From: Ferroplasma sp.
GTDB taxonomy: Archaea > Thermoplasmatota > Thermoplasmata > Thermoplasmatales > Thermoplasmataceae
Direction: 5' to 3'
Length of the DNA stretch: 64,000 nt
Assembly: GCF_031200575.1 (NCBI RefSeq)
Contig: NZ_CP133597.1
Location: 1,488,001-1,552,000 of the forward strand
Part shown: positions 9,141 through 18,370 of the stretch, piece after piece
Numbering within the stretch: the first letter of the stretch is position 1
Layout of the letters: the number at the start of each line of letters is the position of its first letter
The notes under the pieces: model-generated
The model's input: the letters and a program-made list of their open reading frames with translations, nothing else
Databases searched by the model: none
Told to the model about the DNA's origin: nothing
Position numbers and translations under genes: made by a program

Positions 9141-10220
9141 TTACTTTCCCTTTATCCTGCTTTCATAGTTGTCCAGTATTGCCCTTATGCATTTGCCGTA
9201 GTTGTAACCGGAGCCATCATCCTCCATATGAAGTTTTGGGGTTATGAGTTTTGTCCTGACTGAATATTTGCCCTTTCCCTCTGTTTTGTATTTCCTGACA
9301 TTGAAAAGGAGTTTACCATTGTTTCCAACAATTCTTGAGATGTTTGTTATGAATTTATCTGCCATGAAGTATGTTATATCGTACAGGTCCCTGTCCTGCT
9401 CATTTAAACCGGAGATCTCAATGTAGAAACCTTCCTCATTGCCGGTTTCTATGGAATTCAGAATATCTGTAATTCCAACAACCCCTGTGAGCCTGGAGTC
9501 CTTATCGACTATGGGTATGACATGCAGGTGGTTCTTAATCATCAGTGACGCAGTATCTGTTATGACAGAATCTTCACTGCTGCTGACAGGGTTGTCCATA
9601 AGTGATGATGCAACTATTTCAACTTTAGACTTCCCTGAGGTATATTCACCGTAGCTTATTTTCTGCTTGTCCATTATCACATTGTTGATTATTTCCTTCA
9701 GCCTGAGAATTCCGGCCAGTTTACCCTTAGATGTTACAGGTATTTCATACTCGTCAAGAGTTCTGATTTTCTGTGCTGATTCCTCTATTTCATCGTTAAC
9801 ATCCACTGATATGGCATCAGCTGTCATTATTTCAAAATTTTTTGTTCTATCTGCTCTGGGATCTATCTCAGACAGGTGCCTGATTAAATCCATCCTTGTT
9901 ACAAGCCCGGTAAGCTTTTCTTTCTGGAATACTGGAAGGGCATTTAATCCACTTTCTTTTAAAAGTTTCACGGCATCCATTACATCCGCTTTTTCATCAA
10001 GCTTTGGGGCATTTATAGAAAAGTTATACACCCTGGAATTTGTCCTAACGCTTCCACGCCTCAGTATATTTTTGTATGTAAGCATGCTCACATATTTCCC
10101 ACCGGACATTACAGGGAGCTGCTGTATGTCATTATCCTTCATCTTTGAAATTGCCTCTGATATCTTGGCATCGCTATCTATAACAATAAGGTCCTTCTTC
10201 ATGATTTCTCCAACATTCAT
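9141..10220 (-). CDS. Four-CBS-domain protein
   Basis: About 359 residues made of four CBS motifs in two Bateman pairs: residues 1-60 (GEIMKKDLIVIDSDAKISEA), 65-125, 130-185 and 205-265 (VASSLMDNPVSSSEDSVI), then a roughly 95-residue C-terminal region of mixed alpha/beta character without a recognisable enzyme domain. CBS pairs bind adenine nucleotides, SAM or related ligands and act as energy or metabolite sensors. Its place between glyA and tldD, with gaps of four and two bases, suggests a regulatory partner in the same operon; the target is not evident. Confidence 0.85.
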   Translation of the reverse strand: MNVGEIMKKDLIVIDSDAKISEAISKMKDNDIQQLPVMSGGKYVSMLTYKNILRRGSVRTNSRVYNFSINAPKLDEKADVMDAVKLLKESGLNALPVFQKEKLTGLVTRMDLIRHLSEIDPRADRTKNFEIMTADAISVDVNDEIEESAQKIRTLDEYEIPVTSKGKLAGILRLKEIINNVIMDKQKISYGEYTSGKSKVEIVASSLMDNPVSSSEDSVITDTASLMIKNHLHVIPIVDKDSRLTGVVGITDILNSIETGNEEGFYIEISGLNEQDRDLYDITYFMADKFITNISRIVGNNGKLLFNVRKYKTEGKGKYSVRTKLITPKLHMEDDGSGYNYGKCIRAILDNYESRIKGK

Positions 10221-10224
10221 TGTA

Positions 10225-11397
10225 TCACCAGAATCTAAGCTTTTTTTCTGTTATCAACGTGTTAATCTCTTCTGTCTTATTTAATTTATTGGATATGCCT
10301 GAAAGGGCATCTGCAACTACATCCATACTGTTTATGCCCCACCGTGTGATTTCCTGGGTTCCAATCCTTCCAAACCTGTCTATAATTATCCTGTTATTTT
10401 CCAGTTCCACGGAAAATGAATGATTATCAAATCCTTTTTTCCTTAGGAATTGTTCATCCAGCAGCAGCTGGTGGGTTTTACTTTCCTCTGTCCCGGGCAG
10501 CAGATTGAACCCGGCTTCCCTCAGATAAGTGGAGAGATTCTTCGTATTCTCAACAACCTTTTTTGCGTACTGCTCCCCATATTTTATCATTTCCTCCACA
10601 GCAATGGAAAGTGATGCAACACGTGACAGGTTGACATTGTCCATTGTATTGAATATGGTGTTTTCATTGATGTTACCGGCAATGTCTTCTTCATTTGTAA
10701 TTATTATTCCTCCCTGGGGGCCGAAAAATGTTTTGTGGGTGGAACCATATACTATATCAGAATACTTCAATGCATCTGGCTGGAAGGCCTTCCCTGCAAG
10801 GAGCCCCATCACATGTGATGCGTCATATAAAACTTTTATTCCTGTTCTCTCCTTAATTTCATTTATTATTTTCATATTATACGGTTTTATGAACATTGAC
10901 TGCCCCAGTATGAGAATTCCGGTACCGGTTTCCCTTATTTTTGCTTCCAGGGCATCGTAATCAAGATCAAAGTTTTTGTACGGTGCATCATGGAGCCTGT
11001 ATCCAAGCACACGGTCAAGATGTTCCCTGGAATACCCGGGGTATCCTCCATCTTCCTCAGATACTGCCATGACATTTCTGTTGTGCCCCAGCACAGAGAG
11101 CAGGGATATTTCTGCTGCAATGTGGCCACTCAAGGGCCTTGACTCCGAATATTTGCTTCCAAAAAGTTTTTTTGTATTCTTTTCCAGAAGATCCAGAATG
11201 CTGTCGTAATATCCTGTACCGCCGTATGCATTGTATTCGCCAATATTTAAAGAGTATCTTGATGCCATGTCAGATGAAAGCGCTGCCCTGGCGTGTGGAC
11301 TAAGAACGTTTTCAGATGCCTGTAGATTCAGTGTGTTATTTCTGTAAGTATTATATTTTTCAATGAGATCAGCTGTATCCATTGATGTGTATCCCAT
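10225..11397 (-). CDS. glyA: Serine hydroxymethyltransferase-like PLP enzyme
   Basis: PLP-dependent enzyme interconverting serine and glycine with a pterin C1 carrier. Landmarks are LQASENVLSP near residues 25-34, the YGG turn at 58-60, YDASHVMGL (Asp192 to the PLP nitrogen, His195) and the Schiff-base lysine Lys222 in YGSTHKTFFGPQGG. At 390 residues it is shorter than bacterial GlyA (about 417), as in other archaeal members. It is the first gene of a four-gene minus-strand operon with a CBS protein, tldD and tldE. Confidence 0.9.
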   Translation of the reverse strand: MGYTSMDTADLIEKYNTYRNNTLNLQASENVLSPHARAALSSDMASRYSLNIGEYNAYGGTGYYDSILDLLEKNTKKLFGSKYSESRPLSGHIAAEISLLSVLGHNRNVMAVSEEDGGYPGYSREHLDRVLGYRLHDAPYKNFDLDYDALEAKIRETGTGILILGQSMFIKPYNMKIINEIKERTGIKVLYDASHVMGLLAGKAFQPDALKYSDIVYGSTHKTFFGPQGGIIITNEEDIAGNINENTIFNTMDNVNLSRVASLSIAVEEMIKYGEQYAKKVVENTKNLSTYLREAGFNLLPGTEESKTHQLLLDEQFLRKKGFDNHSFSVELENNRIIIDRFGRIGTQEITRWGINSMDVVADALSGISNKLNKTEEINTLITEKKLRFW

Positions 11398-11787
11398 TTC
11401 ATTATTATAATTTTTTTAGGAGCGATCCTGAAAACAATCCTTTATTATCCCCATATCACGGAATGCTAAACCGGTGTTTAGCATGAAGGTCATTTACATG
11501 ATTTAACCATAACCACAATATTTCGATTAATGACGCAGGAAATCCTTCGCCCTGTATGATATACCCGCCAGATGGACGAGAGTAGATGGTTTATATGTTC
11601 CAGGTACCCATAAATTACTGGAAACTACCCTCGAATTTTCAATATGGAAATTATAAACGTATCAACATAGGTCATGGGTCTTTACATATGGACGGTTCAA
11701 AGGCAAATATAATTTATTTAATAGCTTTAGTCCCAGAGTTAAAACGAAAGGCAAATATTAATTAAACTGTATTTGTATAGCAGACAT
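11398..11787. other. Intergenic region between divergent glyA and PLD genes
   Basis: About 390 bases without a recognisable gene. It holds the promoters of the two divergent genes, an interrupted palindrome (11463-11484), and AT-rich TATA-like stretches near 11707-11725 and 11750-11765. I see no RNA gene or coding remnant that can be supported. Confidence 0.5.
11463..11484. repeat. Inverted repeat upstream of glyA
   Basis: Perfect 8-base arms ATGCTAAA/TTTAGCAT are separated by six bases (ccggtg). The repeat lies about 66-87 bases upstream of the glyA start. It could be an operator or a short hairpin; nothing else identifies it. Confidence 0.4.
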
Positions 11788-12744
11788 ATGGCATACAGAA
11801 TATACGTGGAACCCCGGGACGGAATAAAGCCCTTAATCAGGGTGATAAACAAATCAAGGCATTTTGTTTACATAAATTCATATTTGCTTGATGATCCAAG
11901 GATACTGGAGGCAGTAAAAGATGCAGTAAAGCGGAAAGTTGATGTGAGGTTAATGGTAGATGGCCGGCCGTACGGAATCAATGGCGATGATGGCACCCAT
12001 GCCGAGATAAATGATCTGAAAAAAACTGGGGCAAAGGTTAAAATTGCTCCGGATAGATTTGAAAAGCCCAATGTTTTTGATCATGCCAAGTACATGGTAA
12101 CAGAAAAGTTTGCCGAGGTCGGCACCCCAAATTTTACTGAGGCAGGGTTTTCAAAGAACAGGGAATACTTTACCATTACCAGGAACCGGAACATAATAAA
12201 GGCACTCAAACAGATATTTCTATCTGATTTTGATGATAAAAGTGCCGGGGAGATGCCCAGAAAATATCTGATTGTTTCCCCTGGATCGGAACCTGCATTG
12301 AAGGAATTTATTTTGAGGGAAAGGAAAATAGTTGTGGAAACTGAGGAGATGGGTGACGATAAGGAAACACTACAGGCATTAATGGAGAAAGGCAAAAGGG
12401 CAAGAATCATAGTTCCGGATACAGTGTCATCAACTGATGCATCCAACCTTAAATTGCTGAAAAAACATGGAGTTAAAATAAAATACATGCCAGCGGCAAA
12501 ACTGTATATGCATGCAAAAATGATAGCAGGGAGCAGGGCATTTATAGGTTCTGAAAACTTTACAAAGTCAAGCCTCAACAGAAACAGGGAGACAGGAATA
12601 ATAATAAAGGGGTACTTTCCGGTATCAAGACTGAAAAATACATTTTCATCTGACTGGAGAAAGGCTTCAAAGAGTGTTAAAAAAGCAAAGTTGTATACCT
12701 CAAAAAACAGGAGAGGAAAAAATGCAAAAAATTCCATTAGATAG
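11788..12744 (+). CDS. Phospholipase D-superfamily protein with two HxK motifs
   Basis: About 318 residues made of two PLD-like halves. HAK motifs occur near residues 99-101 (followed by GTPNFTEAGFSKNRE) and 242-244 (followed by GSENFTKSSLNRNRE); each half thus has the His, Lys and downstream Asn/Glu of the superfamily, while the Asp of the canonical HKD box is replaced. Members act as nucleases, phosphodiesterases or phospholipid synthases; without transmembrane segments a cytosolic phosphodiesterase or nuclease seems likelier than cardiolipin synthase. I choose the ATG (MAYRIYVEP); a TTG at 11773 is possible. The C-terminus is strongly basic, which would suit nucleic acid or membrane contact. 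Confidence 0.8.
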   Translation: MAYRIYVEPRDGIKPLIRVINKSRHFVYINSYLLDDPRILEAVKDAVKRKVDVRLMVDGRPYGINGDDGTHAEINDLKKTGAKVKIAPDRFEKPNVFDHAKYMVTEKFAEVGTPNFTEAGFSKNREYFTITRNRNIIKALKQIFLSDFDDKSAGEMPRKYLIVSPGSEPALKEFILRERKIVVETEEMGDDKETLQALMEKGKRARIIVPDTVSSTDASNLKLLKKHGVKIKYMPAAKLYMHAKMIAGSRAFIGSENFTKSSLNRNRETGIIIKGYFPVSRLKNTFSSDWRKASKSVKKAKLYTSKNRRGKNAKNSIR

Positions 12745-12746
12745 TT

Positions 12747-13142
12747 TTAGTCTACCATAACCATATCCTGATAATACACCGTATATGTTTCATCTTCACT
12801 CTCTATTAACATCCGGTTTGAAAATGCCTTCTCTATATCCCCGGAAATAACCCCTTCATTTTTTGTAGTCACAATAATGTGACCTTCCACGGGAATTTCC
12901 TTTATTTGCTCTATCTCGGACTTTCCTATAATTACAGGAGTATACATAACATTATTTCCAGAATAAAATTTCAAGGGAAGATCCATAATTATTGAATCAG
13001 AATCCACAGACCTTACAATGCCAGAATATGTCATAGAGCCAGTTTTAACAAGGTATATATTATTTAACATACCATTTTTAAATGCGTCTAGGAAATCGGC
13101 ATAATCAAAAAATTTGGAAGCATTCATGAAAATAAAATACAT
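12747..13142 (-). CDS. Hypothetical protein, possible Sm-like beta repeats
   Basis: About 131 residues; an alternative ATG five codons in (13127) gives MNASKFFDY. I do not recognise the family. Two similar beta-rich stretches, GSMTYSGIVRSVDSDSIIMDL and GHIIVTTKNEGVISGDIEK followed by NRMLIESED, each look like the first strands of an Sm/LSm-type barrel, but this is a resemblance in hydrophobic pattern only. Ends two bases from the convergent PLD gene, so both genes are probably real. AT-rich flanks upstream would carry its promoter. Confidence 0.6.
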   Translation of the reverse strand: MYFIFMNASKFFDYADFLDAFKNGMLNNIYLVKTGSMTYSGIVRSVDSDSIIMDLPLKFYSGNNVMYTPVIIGKSEIEQIKEIPVEGHIIVTTKNEGVISGDIEKAFSNRMLIESEDETYTVYYQDMVMVD

Positions 13143-13288
13143 TAAATTATTAATCTGTATTTGTTTTAATGAATATATTCAAATTATCCTTAACATATTA
13201 TTCGTATAATCAAAATTTACAATCAATGGTATTGTACATTCAGAATTAAAAAAATTTCTAAGCCCGTCACGCTGCAAATATTATAAAT

Positions 13289-13618
13289 TTAAAATGTTAT
13301 TGGGACATATCCCTGTTCCAGGTAATCAGTTATAACAGTGGATACAGGCTTTAAATCGTATTTTAACTCCATGAGTTTTGTACCTATCCCACTTTTTTCA
13401 GCGTAGTTGATACACGCAACCGGTATAATTCCCCTCTCCTGAAGCTGTGTGACAAGATTGGATATCTCTGAATCGCCGGATGCCGCAAGTTTTTCACTTT
13501 CCCCGAAGAAAATTACTCTTGTGTCAGGACCCAGATGATTTGCCAGGTTAAGTGCCATTATAGCCTTGCCTTTGTCTCTTTCACCTGAAAGTATTATAAT
13601 CAAAACCTTTTTTGCCAT
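13289..13618 (-). CDS. DsrE-like small protein
   Basis: 109 residues with a DsrE/DsrF-like alpha/beta arrangement: a first strand VLIIILSGERDKGKAIMAL, a second strand TRVIFFGESEKLAA, and a third around GIIPVACINYAEKSG with the Cys that sits at the position used by this superfamily for sulfur transfer or for structural contacts. DsrE proteins handle sulfane sulfur in sulfur-oxidising and tRNA-thiolation systems, although many archaeal members are uncharacterised. Stand-alone gene; no dsr or tus genes nearby. Confidence 0.65.
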   Translation of the reverse strand: MAKKVLIIILSGERDKGKAIMALNLANHLGPDTRVIFFGESEKLAASGDSEISNLVTQLQERGIIPVACINYAEKSGIGTKLMELKYDLKPVSTVITDYLEQGYVPITF

Positions 13619-13699
13619 TTTTATGTATTGCCGCCGGATACAAATATGTGCGGTATAAAGGAATAGAACAGAATAATTATATTATAGGGAAAATGATAT

Positions 13700-14146
13700 T
13701 TAATCTGAGTTCTGTTCTTTCGGGACTAGATTAGAGGGGACAATATTTTTGTTGTCCAGCTGTATCTTTATATTATTGTAGATTCTTTCTGCATCAGGCA
13801 GATCCTTAAGAAGGTAATTTTTGGTTTTGGTAATAATGTATATTGAATGCAGATTGAATTTTCTCTGAAGGTATCCCTCCGTAATAAAAAAATCTGCAAA
13901 ATTACTGTAAACAACATTATGTGATGTGAACAGATTCTTGATGAATACATGATCATCGTATACTTCAACCCTGTAGCTCATCTTGAAGAGTATGTAAAGA
14001 ATGCTGATCAGGTATATTATTCCAAGAAATATGAGATAATTTATCAGGGTTTTATAACTTATCTCCAGAAATATTGAGAATATAACCACAAGTATGGTTA
14101 TCTTCAGCAGAGTTTTTTCTATTGATTTTACCCATAGAGCCAGCAT
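13700..14146 (-). CDS. Membrane-anchored PH-like (bPH2-type) protein
   Basis: 148 residues: two hydrophobic helices near residues 14-32 and 36-56, then a roughly 80-residue beta-rich domain (YRVEVYDDHVFIKNLF, FNLHSIYIITKTKNYLLKDL, AERIYNNI) that has the strand order and closing helix of the short bacterial PH domains found in YdbS-like proteins. The start overlaps the last 19 bases of dppF, so it is the terminal gene of the peptide transporter operon. Its role there is unknown; membrane-association of the transporter is a guess. Confidence 0.6.
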   Translation of the reverse strand: MLALWVKSIEKTLLKITILVVIFSIFLEISYKTLINYLIFLGIIYLISILYILFKMSYRVEVYDDHVFIKNLFTSHNVVYSNFADFFITEGYLQRKFNLHSIYIITKTKNYLLKDLPDAERIYNNIKIQLDNKNIVPSNLVPKEQNSD

Positions 14147-15069
14147 AATACCTTAACACCGTCTACATCCCTGAATTCAGGTTCTGTAGTTTTGCATATG
14201 TCCATAACCTTGGGGCATCTATTGGCAAATCTGCATCCAGCAGGTACATTAATAAGACTTGGAACGTCTCCAACAGGTGATTGCAGTTCCTTTTTCTCAA
14301 AATCAGGAACAGAGGCTATTAACAGCTGTGTATACGGATGCTTGGGGCTTTCCATGATCTTATGTGTGGGGCCATATTCTACGACCTTTCCTGCATATGT
14401 TACAGCAACCCTGTCAGTTATATACTTTGCCACACCCATGTTATGGGTAATGAATATATAGGTCAGGTTGTACTGTTTCTGTATGTCAAGGAGAAGATCC
14501 AGTATCTGAGCCTGTATTGACTCATCCAGGGCAGACGTGGGTTCATCAAGTATTAATAGATCAGGTGCCTTAATTAGGGCCCTGGCTATGGCAATTCTCT
14601 GAATCTGCCCGCCTGAAAGTTCCCTTGGCTCCTTATTCTTTACTTCCTCATAATCCAGTCCCACAAGGGAAAGCACCTCTGCAACTTTTTTTGGATCAAA
14701 TTTGCCCAGTGGCTCTGATACAAGCTGCTTTATTTTCATACGTGGATTTACAGATGTATATGGGTTCTGGAATACCATTGAAGTATGCTTCCTGATTGTG
14801 GTAAGATTTTTCTTGGTTATTTCCTCACCATTGAAATAAAGCTTGCCCTCAGTTGGAGTCTCGATGGTTGATATTATTTTCCCCATGGTTGTTTTGCCTG
14901 AACCAGATTCTCCTACAACTCCAAGTATTGTGCCCTTTTCTACCTCAATGGATATGTTGTCCATTGCCTTGACATATACCGGCTTTCTTCTGAAAAGTAT
15001 ATCGAGCAACTGCATTTCCTGGGTTAGGTAGTATTTTTTTATATTTTCAAGTTTAACAATTTCATTCAA
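14128..15069 (-). CDS. dppF: Dipeptide/oligopeptide ABC transporter ATPase (DppF/OppF type)
   Basis: ATPase that powers peptide import. Walker A GESGSGKTT near residue 54, Q-loop in MVFQNPYTSVNPR, signature ELSGGQIQR, Walker B LLILDEP and switch His in ITHNMGV are intact. The C-terminal extension with CRFANRCPKVMDIC and a final CW is the cysteine-rich tail typical of Opp/Dpp ATPases, some of which bind a [4Fe-4S] cluster. The start codon is TTG, overlapping dppD by eight bases. Confidence 0.92.
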   Translation of the reverse strand: MNEIVKLENIKKYYLTQEMQLLDILFRRKPVYVKAMDNISIEVEKGTILGVVGESGSGKTTMGKIISTIETPTEGKLYFNGEEITKKNLTTIRKHTSMVFQNPYTSVNPRMKIKQLVSEPLGKFDPKKVAEVLSLVGLDYEEVKNKEPRELSGGQIQRIAIARALIKAPDLLILDEPTSALDESIQAQILDLLLDIQKQYNLTYIFITHNMGVAKYITDRVAVTYAGKVVEYGPTHKIMESPKHPYTQLLIASVPDFEKKELQSPVGDVPSLINVPAGCRFANRCPKVMDICKTTEPEFRDVDGVKVLCWLYG

Positions 15070-16042
15070 AGAGCCAGCACCTCACTTTATATTCCCCGCC
15101 TTCTGATATCAGTGGGGGTTCAACCTCATGGCATTTTCCGAAGGCTTTGTCGCATCTAGGGCTGAACCTGCATCCCTTCGGAAGATTGAAAAAAGATGGA
15201 GGTGAACCATTGATATAATAAAGGCGGGAATTAGTTTTATAATCTGTTGGAACGCTTCTTAAAAGTCCAATGGTATACGGATGTCTGGGGTTTTTAACTA
15301 TTGTTTTTGATTCGTTGAATTCCATTATTGTCCCGGCATACATAACCATTATCTTATTGGAAATAACATATGCAAGGCTTAGATCATGGGTAATGAATAT
15401 AATTGACATTCCATATTCTTTATTTAACTGCTTTAACAGGTTTATAACCTGGGCCTGAATTGTGACGTCAAGTGCAGTAGTCGGTTCATCAGCTATAAGC
15501 AGCTTTGGCCTCAATATAAGCGCCATTGATATAACAACCCTCTGCACCTGCCCTCCTGAAAGCTCATGGGGGTACCTTTTCATTATCTGCTCCGGATCAG
15601 GCAGTCTTACAGATGCAAGTGCATTAAGAACAACTTTTTCCAGATCAGAGTCATTCGGTTCCTGGGTACCGTCCCTAATAGCCTTGATTCTTGCGGCTTC
15701 CATAAGCTGAAAACCAACAGTCTTGACCGGGTTCAGGCTGTTAAGCGGGTTCTGGAATATCATGAATATTTCAGTGCCCCTTATTAACGTCATTTCATCC
15801 TCAGTGAGATCGAGTAAATTTTTGCCGTTAAGCAAAATCTCTCCTGATTCTTCCCCGGACGGAGGGAGCAACCTGGTGATCGCCCCGCCAAGAGTACTTT
15901 TCCCAGAACCTGACTCACCGACTATGGATATTGAATCTCCCTTATCCAGATTCAGCTCAAAGTTGTTCAGGACTATTGATTTTCCATTTACAGTTTTGTA
16001 TGCCACCTTAAGTTCTTTAATTTCTAGAAACAATCTTTGCAC
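15062..16042 (-). CDS. dppD: Dipeptide/oligopeptide ABC transporter ATPase (DppD/OppD type)
   Basis: 326-residue partner ATPase. Walker A GESGSGKSTLGG, Q-loop IFQNPLNSLNPV, signature ELSGGQVQR, Walker B LLIADEPTTALDV and switch ITHDLSLA are all visible, as is the oligopeptide-type tail GCRFSPRCDKAFGKC ending in CW. The helical-domain insert VRLPDPEQIMKRYPHELSGG is characteristic of the D subunit. Start codon GTG, directly after dppC (one-base gap). Forms a heterodimer with the next gene. Confidence 0.92.
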   Translation of the reverse strand: MQRLFLEIKELKVAYKTVNGKSIVLNNFELNLDKGDSISIVGESGSGKSTLGGAITRLLPPSGEESGEILLNGKNLLDLTEDEMTLIRGTEIFMIFQNPLNSLNPVKTVGFQLMEAARIKAIRDGTQEPNDSDLEKVVLNALASVRLPDPEQIMKRYPHELSGGQVQRVVISMALILRPKLLIADEPTTALDVTIQAQVINLLKQLNKEYGMSIIFITHDLSLAYVISNKIMVMYAGTIMEFNESKTIVKNPRHPYTIGLLRSVPTDYKTNSRLYYINGSPPSFFNLPKGCRFSPRCDKAFGKCHEVEPPLISEGGEYKVRCWLFE

Positions 16043-16043
16043 C

Positions 16044-16973
16044 TCAGTAATCTATTCTGTTATTTATAATGTCCTGATATCTGTCTCCCACCAGAACGAA
16101 TCCTGCAACAATTATCAGTATGGCGACACTTGGGAACACTGCATACCACCAGTCTGCAGGAAGGTACCCAAGTCCGTTTGAGGCCATGGCACCAAGCTCA
16201 GGTATGGGTATGGTAAGCCCGATTCCAAGGAATGCAAGTGTTGCGTATGTCAGTATAACGTTCCCGAAGTCAAGGGCAGCATAGGCAATCACAGGATCGA
16301 TGCTGTTTAAGAATAAATACCTGAAAAACAGGCTTATTCTTTTGACGCCGTTTATTTTTGCAGCCTGCATATAGTCCATGTTCTTGATCTTTAGCGTCTG
16401 ACCCCTGAAGAACCTTGCATATGTCGGCCACCATACAATACTCAGGGCTATAATCACTGCGTTGAATCCTGCCTTTAATGGAATGGAAATTGCTATTACC
16501 AGTATAAGAGCCGGTATTGACAGGAAGGAGTCTGTCAACCTCATTATTACATTTTCCAGCCATCCACCCTTCCAGCCAGATATTATCCCCAGAAGTGACC
16601 CGATTATAATGGCGGAAAATACCACTATCAGTGCTACCATGGCATCCCTGGGCATAGAATATAGCATCCTTGACAGTATGGATTCACCCAGTGCATTGGT
16701 ACCGAATAACAGTGATAGGGACTTTGTGGATGGGCCCTCCAGCGACGCGGCAAAATTCACATGGAACGGATTCGATGGCAGTAGCAGGTATCCCAGTTTT
16801 GAATCACTGGTTATACTCGCAACTTCCTCAAGTATCCCCTGAATTAAAGACCAGATAAGGAACCATCCAACTATGATAAGTCCCAGAATTGCTGATTTAT
16901 CCCTGATGAAAGATCCAAGGTAACTCACCTTCTTGAATTCTATTTTGTCCTGATATGCATTTTCATCTATCAT
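16044..16973 (-). CDS. dppC: Dipeptide/oligopeptide ABC transporter permease (DppC type)
   Basis: 309-residue inner-membrane permease with an N-terminal helix (about 28-47), a periplasmic loop, and five further helices. The coupling motif for the ATPase appears as AAKINGVKRISLFFRYLFLNSIDP, the EAA-type loop of DppC proteins, and the N-terminal region has the typical DppC SILSRMLY/RDAMVALIVV sequence. The start overlaps the dppB stop by four bases. Confidence 0.92.
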   Translation of the reverse strand: MIDENAYQDKIEFKKVSYLGSFIRDKSAILGLIIVGWFLIWSLIQGILEEVASITSDSKLGYLLLPSNPFHVNFAASLEGPSTKSLSLLFGTNALGESILSRMLYSMPRDAMVALIVVFSAIIIGSLLGIISGWKGGWLENVIMRLTDSFLSIPALILVIAISIPLKAGFNAVIIALSIVWWPTYARFFRGQTLKIKNMDYMQAAKINGVKRISLFFRYLFLNSIDPVIAYAALDFGNVILTYATLAFLGIGLTIPIPELGAMASNGLGYLPADWWYAVFPSVAILIIVAGFVLVGDRYQDIINNRIDY

Positions 16974-18000
16974 TTTATCCTCACCCTCGGGTCTATCAAT
17001 CCATAAAGTATATCCGCTGCCAGATTTGCTATAATAATTGAAATTGCAATTATTACCGTTGTTGATAATATGGCTATATAATCAAGTGTATAAATGGAAT
17101 GAACTATAAACCACCCCATTCCATGATAGTCGAAAATATCCTCAACAACTACTGCACCTGCCACTGCATACCCGAAGGTCAGGGCAAGCAGCGTAACTAT
17201 AGGTATTGACGCATTTCTCAATGCCGCGCCGTATACTGCAGCTTTCCGGCCCACACCCTTCATTAGCTCCAGCTTGAAATAGTCAGATTCCATTGCATCA
17301 AGCATGGACGACCGGGTAATCTTGTAATTACACCGAAACTCAAAAGCGCTATGGCCATAACCGGCAGTATCATATGATGTATTAAGCTTACAAAGTAAGG
17401 CAAATCTCCTGCAATTAGTGCGTTTAACAGAGGAAAAGCTGCCACATCAGGTGGAGCTGTTAATACGGGATTAACCATGCCCGTTGAGGGCAGCAACCCA
17501 AGATCGTAAGCCAGGAACAGCTGTATCACAATTGCTATAAAGAATGGCGGTGAAGCCCACGTAACCAGGTAAACCCCTTTGACAGCCTGATCCTGTACTT
17601 TTCTGCGGTGGGAAGCACCAAAGGATCCTGTATATAATCCAAGCAGTGTGGAGATTATTATAGCAGGTATAACAAGCTCAAGTGTCCTTGGAAGGAATGT
17701 TCCTATAAGGTCTATCTCGGGAACGTGGAAAACCGGGTCATAACCTAGATTTCCCCTAAACACATTGCCTATATATAACAGCACCTGTGTGTAAAGTGGG
17801 GCATTTAAATGATACTTTGTAATAATAGCATTAATTTCAGCCTTGGTGTGATGTCCGGAACCAGCATATATACCGGCCATAGCCTGAGGCGTAGGGGCAA
17901 TTAAATGTATAAGGAAATATACAATCACTATAATAAATATTAAAGTGACAACTGCGTAAATTGCCCTTCTAACAATATACAACAGTAAATTTGTATTCAT
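16970..18000 (-). pseudogene. dppB: Dipeptide ABC transporter permease DppB, single-base frameshift
   Basis: First gene of the operon. The N-terminal part (from the ATG at 17998-18000, MNTNLLLYIVRRAIY) runs in one frame to about 17318, and the C-terminal part (MLDAMESDYFKLELMKGV... to LIDPRVRIK) continues in another. Joining the frames gives a normal DppB of about 340 residues with the expected FGVITRLTRSSMLDAM junction; the minus strand reads ttacccgg where ttaacccgg would restore the frame, i.e. one missing A in the 17316-17319 region. No other damage is seen, so either a recent inactivation or a sequence error. I prefer the ATG at 18000 because a TATA-like box (18022-18030) sits 25 bases before it. 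Confidence 0.85.
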
Positions 18001-18021
18001 GCAATTGATTGATTGAAATAT

Positions 18022-18030
18022 CATATTTAA
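18022..18030 (-). promoter_or_regulatory. TATA-like box of the dpp operon
   Basis: Minus-strand ttaaatatg is centred about 26 bases before the proposed dppB ATG, and supports that start over the TTG at 18054. Confidence 0.5.
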
Positions 18031-18370
18031 CACTTGTGTATGAGAAATTGTCAAATTTAACAGTTAAGAGATTTTTAATATTTAACTGTATAACAAAAAT
18101 GAAAATTGTGCTTATTAGATCGCCTAATATTATGGAGGGGCTTCAATGCCACATCATTAGTTAGGCTTAGAAATTCAACTTTTATGCATTATAATAGTTC
18201 TGGATGGCCATCCAGCCACAAAATTTTATGCGGAAATAAAACTTACATATACAAATTAATATAATTATTAATTTATACTTATTACAATAATATAATATTT
18301 TCATTATACATAATTATTACTAATATTTCAATAATAATAAGATTTTAATAATACGCTATAATTGCAATTT
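18031..18370. other. Intergenic region upstream of dppB and the Cys-rich small gene
   Basis: About 340 very AT-rich bases with no supportable long gene. It contains an inverted repeat at 18060-18089, a weaker 6-base pair GCCTAA/TTAGGC at 18122-18166, and a TATA-like box at 18341-18350 serving the small gene at 18371. Confidence 0.5.
18060..18089. repeat. Inverted repeat, candidate operator of the dpp operon
   Basis: Perfect 8-base arms ACAGTTAA/TTAACTGT with a 14-base AT-rich spacer, centred 75 bases upstream of the dppB ATG. The half-site spacing (22 bases centre to centre, two helical turns) suits a dimeric regulator. Confidence 0.4.

Noticed and set aside
18122-18166. GCCTAA/TTAGGC pair as a structured RNA or riboswitch
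   Set aside because: Only six bases pair across a 33-base spacer with no further stems or conserved elements; chance is likely in such AT-rich sequence.
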